A stretch of DNA of 64,000 bases from Acanthopleura granulata (Eukaryota; Mollusca; Polyplacophora; Chitonida; Chitonidae). Positions within the stretch are counted from its first letter, which is position 1; each line of letters begins with the position of its first letter. The translations under genes were made by a program, and so were the position numbers. The stretch is from contig JABBOT010000080.1 in NCBI GenBank assembly GCA_016165875.1, positions 30,561,326 through 30,625,325 on the forward strand. Direction: 5' to 3'. Shown here piece after piece: positions 36,378-47,600 of the stretch. The notes beneath the pieces were generated by a model. That model was not told the origin of the DNA. It saw nothing but the letters and a program-made list of their open reading frames with translations, and did no database searches.

Positions 36378-37357
36378 ACCTGACCAATTATCCACACATA
36401 AACACAGACTTTGGGAACCTGAACTGTTTGACCCGTTAACCACACACGAGAACAGACGACCTGAACTTTTTGACCCATTATCCACACATGAGAACAGACT
36501 TTGGGGACCTGAACTGTTTGACCCATTATCCACACATGAGCACAGACTTTGGGCACCTGAACTGACCCAATATCCACACATGAGCACAGACTTTAGGGAC
36601 TTGAACTGTGTGACCCACTATTCACACATGAACACAGATTTTAGGGATCTGAACTGTTTGACCCAGTATCCATACATGGGCACAGACTTTGGGCACCTGG
36701 ATTTTTGAACTACTATCCACACATGAACACAGACTTTGGTCACCTGAACGTTTTCACCCAACTTCCACACATAAACACAGATTTGGGCGACCTGAACTGC
36801 TTGAACCATTATCCACACATGAGCACAGACTTTGGCGACCTGAACTGTTTAACCCAGTATCCATACAGGAGCAGATACTTTGAGCACCTGAGCCATTATT
36901 CACACATGGGAACAGACTTTGGACACCTGAACTGTTTGAGCCATTATTCACTTGAAAATAGACTTTGTGGACCTGAACTTTTTGATCCATTATCCACATG
37001 TGAGCCTAGACTTTGGGCACCTGAACTACCTGAACCATTGCCCACACGTGAGAAGAAACTTTGGGCACCTGAACTACCTGAACCATTATCCACATGTGAG
37101 AACAGACTTTGGGTACCTGAACTACCTGAACCATTGCCCACACGTGAGAAGAGACTTTGGGCACCTGAACTACCTGAACCATTGCCCACACGTGAGAAGA
37201 GACTTTGGGCACCTGAACTACCTGAACCATTGCCCACACGTGAGAAGAGACTTTGGGCACCTGAACTACCTGAACCATTATCCACATGTGAGAGCAGACT
37301 TTGGGCACCTGAACTGTTTGACTCATTATCCTCACATGATCATCAACTTTTGGGATT
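36378..37357. repeat. 48-bp minisatellite, about 20 units
   Basis: Monomer of gactttgggcacctgaacta, cctgaaccat and tatccacacatgagaacaga type. Units at 37010-37310 are nearly identical; outer ones are diverged. As 48 is divisible by three, several frames on both strands stay open for 60-222 codons; I do not read these as genes. Confidence 0.95.
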
Positions 37358-37479
37358 TAATTATTATGACTAATTAAAACAGAAAACAATTTACGTATTT
37401 GACACCTAACTACACCCCACAACCTCCGCACACCCACACACACACACACTCCCCCTTTCCCAATCACACCCCAGATGTA

Positions 37480-37900
37480 GGTTATAAAGGGAGACTATCC
37501 GAATGAAACAGATTGTGAAGCGAATGCTAACAAATTTTATAAGCGACCACACCGGTTCAGTCGAAAAGGGCAGGCCCTACTGTTATCCTTGTTTTTATTA
37601 CATCCACGTGGCTTTACTAAGAATCATTTATTTGATTACATACAGCGCCTTGCTCGATAATATTTCACGTACAAGAAAGCACTTCGTTATATTTGAGAAC
37701 TCTCTGTATTGCCCTTCGTCTACTGACTTAAAGCTGCTCGTCTCCATTTCAGCGGTATACTGCGTGTACCATTTACCATGCATGCATGCCATCCCACCAG
37801 ACACATACATCGTCAGTTCTCTTGTAATGTGGGAAGTCCTTTAAACGGTTGGCCTCAACATGTTCTACCTCAAGTACACCTCTATAAGTCACCGGCTCTA
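37480..37900 (-). repeat. Paralogous 3'-flank segment, copy 2
   Basis: gggagactatccgaatgaaa, cacttcgttatatttgagaa, actgcgtgtaccatttacca and caccagacacatacatc match 34545-34950 and 41755-42260. Confidence 0.8.
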
Positions 37901-38049
37901 GTAAAACATCCGCCATCCGACCAGTCTCACTTATCACCAACTCTCTTGCAATGGGCGAAGTCGAGAATACGCATGGTATCGTTGTTTCCTTGGGTGATTA
38001 CACAGATCTATTAGCCATACCGCGGATTTCTTGAAATCGACAGTGATCA

Positions 38050-38182
38050 ACCTGTAAACACAGATAAGTCGAAAACCATGTAAAGGTACCCATTGCTGAT
38101 GAGAATGACGTAGATGATAGCTGTACAGACGACAGCGATGATAGCCAGAAACGACCACAGGTGTAAATGCATTTAAACCCTG
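38050..38182 (-). pseudogene. C-terminal membrane-segment exon, probably broken
   Basis: Minus-strand frame LHLWSFLAIIAVVCTAIIYV continues ILISNGYLYMVF to a stop. It is an obvious single transmembrane helix, in the same place relative to the flanking repeat as the exon at 42369-42457. In this copy a TAA lies just upstream of the helix in that frame, so it may be a pseudo-exon unless translation enters at the following ATG. Confidence 0.5.
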
Positions 38183-38626
38183 CACACTGTTAGTCAGTAA
38201 CGCTATCACGGCGTCATATTGCTATCATCCCGACGGATGTCGTCATATTACTTCTGAGGACTTCTCGTCGACATATGACTGAAAAATTCCTAAGCGCGAC
38301 GTAAAAATGTAAACATACATTCATGTACATGTGTCCTGTTGCTTCAAGTGATCTCCCATAAACCTTATACCAATATTTCAAAAAAGTGCTTATGTGTGAC
38401 CAACGTCATGTTAGGACTGAACTAAAGCAATGTGATCTTCTCGTTAACTGAACCACTTCAGTCCGTTTTAAAATCTTAAGCTCAGACCATTGTTATACGT
38501 GCTTAATTTGGTTTCTGTGACTGTCTTTATCCGTATTGTATCCGATACTCAAATCGTCTTTGTAACATACCGCTAATAAAATGTGAAATGGGGAGAGTGT
38601 AGAAATCTATGATAACACAGGCCTAC

Positions 38627-38785
38627 CGCGCATTTATTGCATTTTTGGCCGAACCCATTCAAGAGGTTAGCTTGCTGTTCAGCAGTTAGACTGTCGGCTC
38701 TCATAGATCTTTCATCGCACAGTCCTAGAATTACCTTTCCATTGTAATTTTTGTCTGACGATCCCACGGGCATAGGACAAGGCGA
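38627..38785 (-). CDS. Cysteine-containing exon of a minus-strand gene
   Basis: Acceptor gaatgtatttacag and donor gtaggc enclose 53 whole codons without a stop: starts SPCPMPVGSSDKNYNGKVIL, continues GLCDERSMRADSLTAEQQ and ends GQKCNKCA. The composition is that of a soluble extracellular segment with four cysteines. It lies between the ectodomain-like exons (38.9-40.1 kb) and the membrane-segment exon (38.1 kb), so it probably belongs to the same gene, though I could not join them in phase with strong donors. Family not recognised. Confidence 0.55.
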
Positions 38786-38883
38786 CTGTAAATACATTCT
38801 CTGAGTTCAGTGACATGGAAGTTAGTACAGAGGGCAAGTGGCAATTCTTTTTTACAAATTGTCCATCTCGACCACTTGTGACT

Positions 38884-39012
38884 CTAATTCACGGAATCTA
38901 GACTAGGATTAAGTATTTCACACCCTCCACTAAGTAAAACACCACTCATTGCATCGCTGGCTGCTATATATATATGATTCTTGGATACCAAAGCTTCATA
39001 TCCAGGCGAGGT
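38884..39012 (-). CDS. Paralogous module exon (intact copy)
   Basis: Minus-strand acceptor ttctctatatccag, then TSPGYEALVSKNHIYIAASD and AMSGVLLSGGC, with a stop after 42 codons if read through. The core K-x-H-[IV]-Y-I recurs at 43690-43760 (QKGHVYITQGG) and 41660-41720 (QKCKVYIVHND). Enters on a codon boundary, matching the exon at 40023-40109. Either a terminal exon or one with a weak internal donor (ggt/gtttta). No family assigned. Confidence 0.5.
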   Translation of the reverse strand, partial: TSPGYEALVSKNHIYIAASDAMSGVLLSGGCEILNPSLDSVN

Positions 39013-40022
39013 CTGGATATAGAGAATAAGAAAAAGCAATGTTTTATCTACATATAAACCGAGGAGGAAAATGAATATTTCTTGGAACTTGAACATTCCT
39101 TATACTCATTTTGCCACCAGCACCGAAAAATCTGTCTTTGACGTCGATTAAGGCAAATGGATCAGCGATCACCGCCCAAAGTACATTCCTAACATGTTTT
39201 GAGACAGATATATTCTCTTCTAAAGCAGTAGTGACCCGATTCTAAGGGATGGCAAATCCGAATTTTGCTGTTTAATAAAAGTACAGAAAGTTATAACTTC
39301 TGTAGCCGATAAACAGTGTCTGCGCATGAATGTTATTGCCACAGCGTCGTCTAGGTGTACCTATGGTATTGCTATGAAATATTTTTCATTTCATTTAAAT
39401 TAGTATAAATGCAAGTACTGTAATCTAAGATTTGACCACCTTATCTCCTCTGTGGAGATGTCCTACAGACATAGTTTTTGTCTGCAAATGATACAAGTGT
39501 GTTTATATAAGTATTAGAGTGACTCAATTTCTATCCCTGTATAGCTGTGTTTATAAGTAAATGAATAAACAATAGAATCTGACCTTGTAATTCAATGGAG
39601 TGAGGGTTGGTGCATGTAATATTTCATCTGTTACCACAATCTCAAGGGCTGAAAAAGATGAACAGCACGGATGTGTTTTTTTTTTCTGGCATCACATTAA
39701 AAAAGATACACACCTCGGCCAGACATTTAGAAGAAAGTTGAACACTGGGTGCAATCCATGTCTCTAATACATCAACATGGTTTTCTCGTTAAATACAATA
39801 ATTATTCACATGGACCTAGCTCCATGGCCGAAGGGGTTAACGGGCTTGAGCAGAGTAATGAATCAGGTGCCTCTCGCACATCAAATCAATCAATCAGTCA
39901 GTTAATAAATATAATAAAAGACTCACCTCTCGAACTTAAAGCCGTGTTGATTAGTGTCAGTAACATTTAACCTACCATAGATTGCTTTACAGAACAGGTC
40001 TTGCAGATTGTCAATTTCATAC

Positions 40023-40109
40023 AAGCATGAACAACCCCTGGTAAATGGAAAGTTTGACGAAACTATTGCTGTCAACGCTGAAAGCCATCTGGTAGGTGGG
40101 AAACTCATC
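40023..40109 (-). CDS. Ectodomain-like exon of the minus-strand gene
   Basis: Acceptor cgtctttcatttcag, donor gtatga; 29 whole codons DEFPTYQMAFSVDSNSFVKL SIYQGLFML (written in two parts). Phase 0 on both sides, so it joins 38884-39012 directly. A related piece (LSIYQGLFM) is at 36200-36268. The alternating hydrophobic pattern suggests beta strands. Unrecognised family. Confidence 0.55.
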
Positions 40110-40601
40110 CTGAAATGAAAGACGCGTGGGATATTTAAACTTGCACAAATCATTCCAAGTTCGTAGAGAGAAGCATCTTCATTGTTAAATTTCCGAAATC
40201 CCATCAGGACTGTATGGACTGGGATAACAGTTAATTATGACACATCTGGAAGTTGCTTGTAGTAACAGATAGACCATAATTCACGCCTTATCTTATCTGT
40301 ATGAAAAGTTCATCAGGATATCTCTTTGTCCCTTTGTACAGAATGATGTTCTGTACATAAGGATTAGTGTGTAAAACCCAAATACGGCTTACATGTGTAA
40401 ACAATAGTGTATATTATGTATCTGTTTTTCAATTCATTTCATTGGTAAATTTATACGACGATGGGCAACATTAAGGTGCTAGGAAACCGGGGATAGTTGA
40501 ATTAAAACGAGAGGCAATCAATTTAATCTTCAGTACGTGACAAAATAAGGTAATTATTTGAAGTTATAAAATGAATAGTTGTGAAGATAATGCCAACGCA
40601 C

Positions 40602-40699
40602 CTAATTCACCCAATTGCTTGATGTTTTTCTGTTCAGGAATAGTGAGATCTTTGGTTATCAACCAAGGTCTCATATATCCGCTGTCCGGGAAGTTCATT
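40602..40699 (-). CDS. Weak candidate exon
   Basis: Acceptor gttgccaaattag, donor gtgcgt; frame MNFPDSGYMRPWLITKDL and TIPEQKNIKQLGEL. Coding-looking, but its exit phase does not match the next exon at 40109, so the join is unproven. Confidence 0.28.
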
Positions 40700-41098
40700 C
40701 TAATTTGGCAACGCGCATGTGAATTACACAGGCTCAAACAGTTTTTCTTTAAACCGGTATGTTAAAAACAGTCCTCACCTCATTATCCCATTAATAGATC
40801 CATGTCTTCGACAGTGACATACATTCACCAAGAGAATGCGCGCCTCTGATTGGCGAGTCTCAAAGAAGTGCGAAACTACAGCTTTGTATGCAGTCTATCA
40901 GTAATATTTAGGAACGTAAACAGGTATACAGAAGAAGCAGTATCTTTATTTCAGTCTGAAGATACGCAGCTGTTTGTGATAATTTGATATATAGTCAGAA
41001 ATTAATCAAAATTTATGCAACGATCACTACTCAAATATATGTCGCTGGTGCATTCGTAATTATACAGATAAAGATATACCGATATATATTTACAGTTG

Positions 41099-41162
41099 AC
41101 TCTCCGGCCCTACGTGGGAAGATCTGCCAGCAACCAGCGTATGATCGTTGGTTTCCCCTGGG
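41099..41162 (+). repeat. SINE body fragment
   Basis: ctctccggccctacgtggga and gatctgccagcaaccagcg only. One diverged 48-bp minisatellite monomer follows at 41163-41212 (gaaccattatctacacatg). Confidence 0.7.
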
Positions 41163-41583
41163 AACCAGAACTATTAGAACCATTATCTACACATGCGCAG
41201 ATACGTTCAGGATTATAATGATTATAATTACTGTTCAATACAGTTTGTCGCCGTTGTGACAAGGAATGCTGTTGTTAACAAATTAGTCAACAAAAATAAA
41301 TATTATTGATGTATTTGTAACACTTCAGGATGAAAAGCAACTGTGTTCTGTTGTTTTATACGGAGGTCAGTGGTTCTCTCCGAAAACCTCGAATTCCTGT
41401 TCGACCATGGGTTTGAACTTACATCTCACGTGACATAACGATAAGAAGGCAAATTCCTTAATTACTCGGCCACGATCCGCTCTCCCATTTCACTGTAACA
41501 GCCACCTGCATCTGCTGACAAAATCAAACCCGCGTATGACTTGCTATCATCTACAAGTACATATATATAATATTCAGTTCCGT

Positions 41584-41730
41584 CTAACATCTATTAAAAG
41601 AAGTCATGCTGATATTTGGTCCCCTTCTCTGCAAAATGTGCCTGACGAACTGGATCAGGACATCGTTATGGACTATATATACTTTGCATTTTTGTATTTG
41701 ACAACTGCTAACACCCCACACCAACCCCAC
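41584..41730 (-). pseudogene. Paralogous module exon, copy 3
   Basis: Minus-strand frame with QIQKCKVYIVHNDVLIQFVR, parallel to EIQKGHVYITQGGILIQFAV at 43.7 kb. Surrounding DNA also aligns (gaactggatcagga). No convincing acceptor is present; a decayed exon is likely. Confidence 0.45.
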
Positions 41731-41754
41731 CCACACCCCAAAATGTGCGTCATA

Positions 41755-42310
41755 GAGGGAGACTATCGGGATGAAACAGATTGTTAAGCTATTGTTTACA
41801 AACTGATAAGCGATCACGCTTCACCATTTCAGTCCAAAGGTGTATTCCTCTCCGTGCCCTTAGAAAATCCACAAGACTTTGCTGTGGATCATTTATTTCA
41901 TTGTATATTACAATGTCATGACTTCGTGTCATGACTTGAAGAAGCTGCTCGTCTCCATTTTGACCCTATACTGCGTGTACCATTCACCATGAGCAAATGT
42001 CTGGACAGCAGACAAAAAAAAAAAAAAAACCGTCGAGTAAATTGACACGGGATGTGTTTTGTTTCAAAGATCATTTAAGAGAGAATTACAGGCACGTTAA
42101 ATTCGTACTGGTCACTCGTCATGACTGTCCATGAAGACAAGTGTTTAACGGGCCAGATCCCCCATCCGACAAGACACATCCATCAGCATCTCTCTTGCAA
42201 TGCGCGAAGTGCCTTAAACAGTTGGTCTCGACATGTTCCAGCTCCACCACACAGGTCTGTAAGTCGCCCGCAGTAGCATTACATAACCATGGATAAATGC
42301 AGTACTGAAT
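41755..42310 (-). repeat. Paralogous 3'-flank segment, copy 3
   Basis: gggagactatcgggatgaaa, aaattgacacgggatgtgt, cgacaagacacatccatc, cagttggtctcgacatgttc; matches the 34.5 and 37.5 kb segments. Confidence 0.8.
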
Positions 42311-42368
42311 CTATGAACAGAATTGAGAAGTGATGAAAACCATTTAAGCGACATCACGGAATGATCTA

Positions 42369-42457
42369 ACAGATGACGATGAGATTTACGATGACGATGG
42401 CAATGAGAAATTCCCATAGGTATAATGTACGATTATTGCATGTTACAGCTGAAATGA
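42369..42457 (-). CDS. C-terminal membrane-segment exon
   Basis: Acceptor gttatcatttcag, then TCNNRTLYLWEF, LIAIVIVNLIVIC and TAG. One predicted membrane helix of about 18 residues at the extreme C terminus, preceded by a Cys and an NRT glycosylation sequon: the layout of a type I or tail-anchored surface protein. Needs one base from the preceding exon. Homologous to 38050-38182, where the frame is damaged. The upstream exons of this copy were not found in order. Confidence 0.55.
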
Positions 42458-43234
42458 TAACAGCGCTTAAGATTTTCACAAAGAGGTGAATTGGTTCAGA
42501 CTGAATTAAGGATACTGTTCGGTAACGATTTGTGAAAATGTAATGTATGGCAAGAATAGCAAATGGCAAATTATATTCTCAGTTTTCAGATAAAAGTGAC
42601 AGCTGCCTTCGCAATTATACATTTATAGATATTCAGTCCTTGATATCTATTTACAATTTACTAAATGCATATACAATTTAAATTTTACAAATTTACAATT
42701 TGTAAATACGGCGTTGGAAAGTAGCTTGTGATTAAATCTAAGTATAAACTATGCTGCGTAATTCTCAAAGAAGCGTATCTTTTCGCTGATGTGTATATTT
42801 TAAAATAGTCAACGGGCAAATAGCTATCGCTTTTGTGCGTTTACAATGACATGACCATTTATCAACTGCAGTGTATCAAACCCATGTTGTAGCCTTTTAT
42901 ACTGCCTGCCTGCATAAACTAAGATTCAGCTGGTGGACTAAGCGTTACCAAAGCCCCTGATTATTTCGTTTTGCATTATTTTATGTGATTGTTTACCGAG
43001 AGAGACGACAGCACATGATTTTGAGCCTTCTAAGCCGTTGATGTCTAATAAATTACAATCAACATCACTACATTGTTTGCCTAATTCTACATTATTCAAC
43101 TTCTAAGTTGTTACAATTTAAGCATTTAGATGAACAGTTAGAGTAAAGTCTTCTGTTAGAAGTGACCATTTGCCAACTATCACACAACCATCGCCCGATC
43201 GATTTTATTCTCTATACTGTCGAGTTTTATATTA

Positions 43235-43520
43235 AAATAAAAGACAACACTAGATTAAATGTATAAAGAATCCTATTCATAGAACATCGCATTCAACAAA
43301 CACCACTTTTTATTTTTGTGATATATAATAACCAACATATCCCAGCTGAAACTAAGCAAAAACCGCCCATGTGGGGAAAATCGAACGAGGCGCCACGCTC
43401 TCAATTTTGGCCAATCAGGGGCGGGATATTTCTACCACCGGAAAAGACAGCTGTTTCCGCTGTGACGTCATCCCTTCTTGGCGTCTTTTTTAAGGTATCG
43501 TACACATTTGCAAATTAATA
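43235..43520 (+). repeat. R1 dispersed repeat, copy 3
   Basis: gtataaagaatcctattcat, tttgtgatatataataacca, ggccaatcaggggcgggata, ctgtgacgtcatccc. Carries CCAAT and TGACGTCA. It lies about 1.1 kb upstream of the cassette array and in the same direction. Confidence 0.8.
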
Positions 43521-43659
43521 TATGCATTGCTCTCCTGTTTAATTTTTTTTTGTTGATCCCTAGACATCATAAGGAAAAGTTGTGCTGATACATGTATTTG
43601 CGCTTCTTTTTGGCTAACTGTATCTTTTATCTCTGGAGATAACGGAGGAATCTTTTGCT

Positions 43660-43765
43660 GATACCTGCGGATCTTTTCTACTATTAAAACGTGCACGGCG
43701 AACTGGATCAGAATACCTCCTTGTGTGATATAAACGTGGCCTTTCTGTATTTCCTCCCAGGCATT
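43660..43765 (-). pseudogene. Paralogous module exon, copy 4
   Basis: Minus-strand frame AWEEIQKGHVYITQGGIL and IQFAVHVLIVEKIRR. The QK-x-x-VYI core is shared with 41.7 and 39.0 kb. Acceptor signals are poor; state uncertain. Confidence 0.42.
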
Positions 43766-44580
43766 CACACTAGAAGTTAATGAATGTACAAACATTTATA
43801 AATCCGCCTTGATGGACGTGTCGTAGTGCACATGAAGCTGGGCATATATGATAATACAAGTAAAATCTTCCCTGAAGTTGTTTTGAATAGCGTGTTGCTT
43901 TAATACAAAAAAAAACAACTCCTACTAACGTCTAACGTAGCCACAGACACGAATCCAACTCTCGTGAGCTCTCCCGCAACTGTCGTTCAGGAGGTTTGTC
44001 AGACACCTGATGGCTGAGACAATTGTATAAGTGAAATATTTTGGTGGTATTGATACTTTTTAAATAAATAAATAAAATAAACAAGTTCATCCATCAATCA
44101 GTCACACAATATTACAAAACAATATCTGCAACATTTATTAATTTGTAGTAAATTTTTATAAACAACCGTAAAGGTAGAGCAAAATCAAATAAAACACATC
44201 GGTGTAATTTGAAACATCCTTGCAGTTCTGTACTTGATTGTTTATGCATGTGCCTGTTGCTCTCTTGGTAATAGCCTCTGTTTTCACTCAGGTAAACTTG
44301 ACTAACCATTTACGTGGTATGCCAATCTACATGTACTTGCATCTTATGGTTTGTATAAACGAGGGAAAATGGTCGCCGTTCATTTACCTGTAGATTTATT
44401 TATAGACCATTACACGTATGTCGTTGTCATCAATGTCGGCAGAAGATAGTGCAGAAAACAATAAAAGAATTATGTTAGCACGAGTAAACGTGCCTAAAAT
44501 CTGCGGTTTAAAGCTGAGGGCGATCAGTTTATACTTGTGACCCTTAGGTGTTTTCCGTATTGTACGAAAATTAATATAAG

Positions 44581-44610
44581 ACTTGTTTAAGTGCCGAGAA
44601 ACGCCAACCG
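44581..44610 (+). CDS. Cassette C1
   Basis: Acceptor aaattaatataag, donor gtaaga; TCLSAEKRQP in whole codons. In phase with A1. Confidence 0.45.
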
Positions 44611-47600
44611 GTAAGATTACTTCTGATATTTTACTGGCAAAAACATGTATTTGATTCTGTTGTACATGCATCTGTGCTTTCATGCTTTAATTAGATTTAA
44701 TACTACACAATATTACTGTTCATAGCTCAGTAAATTCTTGATACAGAAAACATCAATATCCCTGTTTTTTTGCATAATAGTTCATGGAATTCTTTCACTA
44801 AACTTATTTTGCACATACCTCTGGCTATAAAAAGTAGTTAGTATACAAAAGGAAACCCACGAAACATGCAATATACGATTTAATTTATAATACATAATCT
44901 ATATCTTTTTCACAGCCCCCGGGCGGCCCTGGCAACACCCCGGACTGTTCTAAACGTCCGCCACTTAAGTATGACCTTAGTGTCGTATCCTGTTTTCATT
45001 GTTGTGTATTTTCATAAAATTTAAAGAATGAGGGCAGTATTTGTTAGGCCAAGCGCCTGAATAAAAAGTCATCGGTGTCAGGTAGTATTTCAGCAGTTAT
45101 TCATTGTCTTGCATAAATTCCAGGTTTTGCTGAACAAGTCACATGGTCAACTATGGCCATTGATCACTCCGCAGCTTTACGTTAGGAGAATCGTAATACC
45201 GATAACTGACGAGGTGCGGTAGGCCCAGACTCGCATCGGTTTCCTCCACGCATCTGACGAGATCCCTATAGGTTATGTGGAAAGACAGCCTAAATGAAAA
45301 ATATAATCAAAATTTTATCAAAATGACCCGTTACCTGCTGGTAGCTTGCATCACCCTTTATACTTAGGCCACTGTGTGTTTTCTTAGACCACCGAGTTAA
45401 ATTCTCGCTGTGACCTCCAGTCCCGTGACCAGTGAGATCGCGCGTTCGAATCCAGTCGGTAAGTAAAACATTCTTATACACGGCATTAAACAGCCCATAA
45501 ATCAGACAATCAGTTCATCTGTTATTAGGTTAAACATTTGATGTGTGTTTTAAATCAATCGTCATTGTTTCGCAGACTGTGTAAACAATGCTGACATTGT
45601 CAAGCGTCAAGATTGTAAGTCATTTTCTACCTGCTGTGGAAGAGTCTTCTTGTTTTATGATTAGCTCCATGTAGCTCCGAAGCTCTTTCACCCATTACGT
45701 TAACGGCACCGAAGCTACAGCGAATGATATCGCAAAATCCAGCCAGCCTCAAAGTACAAAACCATTTTTAAAACTTCCAAATTCGTCGCCATGGCCGTTA
45801 CACTCGCCACTACAGCTCTACTGGGTTAATGTGTGTTGTGGTGCGACAACGATTTGAATGTTTTAACATGGGGCGGCGTACTTTGAGTCTGGCTTGCGGG
45901 TAAAGGACGAAGGTAAGATCACCGCGTTTGTGGTTTTCTAGTTGCGGTGGAGCAGAACTTTGGTTACAATCCCCGTTATGTTTATCGAGAAGGCAGCGCG
46001 CAAGAAGTTTGGACTAACTACACGATTTTGCAATGTCAGCCGCTGTAGCTTCGGTGCTATCAACGTAATGAGTGCAAGAGATTCGGAGCTACCTGGAGTT
46101 ATTTTATGACATACTCAGTATAGTTTGATGGTGGACTATTTATTTATTTATTTATTTGTTTATTTATTTGATTGGTGTTTTACGCATTACTCAAGAATAC
46201 TTCACTCATACGACGATGGCCATCATTACGGTGGGAGGAAGCCGGACATAGCCCGGGGGAAACCCACGACCAACCGTAGGTTGCTGGCAGTCCTTCCCAC
46301 GAACGGCCGGAGGGAGAGGAAGCCAGCAATGAGCTGAACTCACAGCGACCGAATTGATGGGAATCTTCTGGGTCATCACGCTAAAAAAAACCGGGGATTA
46401 TTTAAATGTGGGAATAAATGAAATTTTGTTCACCTAAAGTAGTAAAAATCATAAATAAAATTATCATATATAATACTTACAAAATGATAGAAGCCTGCTT
46501 GAGGACCCATATCTAACAAGTTTTATCAGCACTTTAAATAGAATGTAGTTCGGTGACTTTGGCACCGGATACCAGAATGGTGTCGTCGTCTTCGCCATCT
46601 GAGAAAGCGATCGTCTGACTGTTTACTTTATGATTAAAGTGGACGTTTAGAGATATGCATAGCACTTTATCCAATTCTCGCAGCAGAAAGCTTCGTAGAT
46701 CAATGTTCACGTAATTAAAGAAAACCCTTTATTACAAAAGAAATCATACAAATCAAGTTATACACGATTTAACTCACAATAATCTACATATTTCTGGCAG
46801 CCCCCGGGGGTCCCAGACAACAGTCGAGACTGTACCCAGCGCCAGACCCGAGAGTATGGTACTGCGCTATACGTGAGGTCGCTTTTTTTTTCATTCTAGA
46901 CTGTGTTTCAAACGTGTCGGTGGAATGGTCTGTCTGCAACCTACAGATGGTCGTGTGTTTCTCCCGTGCTCTGTACCCGGCCCTCTCTCACCATAATGCG
47001 GGATCATGTTGCATAAATGAAATATTCTTGAGTGCGACGTAAGACACCAATCAAGTAAATAAATAAATGAGAGTCAGTGACTGATTAATGAACAATCAGT
47101 GCACTACCCAGACAACGTTACTCTTCAAGTTCATCCTTTTATGGTGTTGAGAGTCCAAATCCTTGTATTTGTACTATGTTTTGTATCTGCGCAGATTGTG
47201 CCTCCATTGCCGATCCAGTAAAACGTCAAGCCTGTAAGTCACTTCCTTTGTAGAAATTTCCCATACTAATTATACTCTCACGAATGTTCCAGGTTTAGAG
47301 AAATCTGGTCTCAGTGTTTCAATTTCTCTAAGCATATAATGAATCTGTCATCAGATGTATTATAGAAGGTGAAAAAAGTACTACTATGTGCCTTAAGGCA
47401 AACCCATCACAGATGTGTCTAAACATTAATATGGTATTACCATGTCTACCTTGTGCCATCTGCCTTTCAAAAACAGCTGGTTTCTTTCTTTTCATGCACG
47501 TTACATGTACCCGTCTATCAACAGGTTGTGTCGGTGTTGAGAAACGCCAGCCAAGATTCCTTCTTCTGGCATTTTACAGGTTCACCTACCAAACAATTAA

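Noticed and set aside
36705..37377. Long open frames (222, 141 and 113 codons) across 36.7-37.4 kb as a repeat protein
   Set aside because: They arise because the minisatellite unit is 48 bp; equally long frames exist on both strands and the outer units break them.
38627..40109. Zona pellucida or methyltransferase-FA-like domain in the minus-strand exons
   Set aside because: The spacing of hydrophobic strands is suggestive, but diagnostic cysteine and motif patterns are missing.
44396..44683. 95-codon minus-strand frame
   Set aside because: It overlaps cassette C1 on the other strand, has no recognisable domain, and is most likely accidental.
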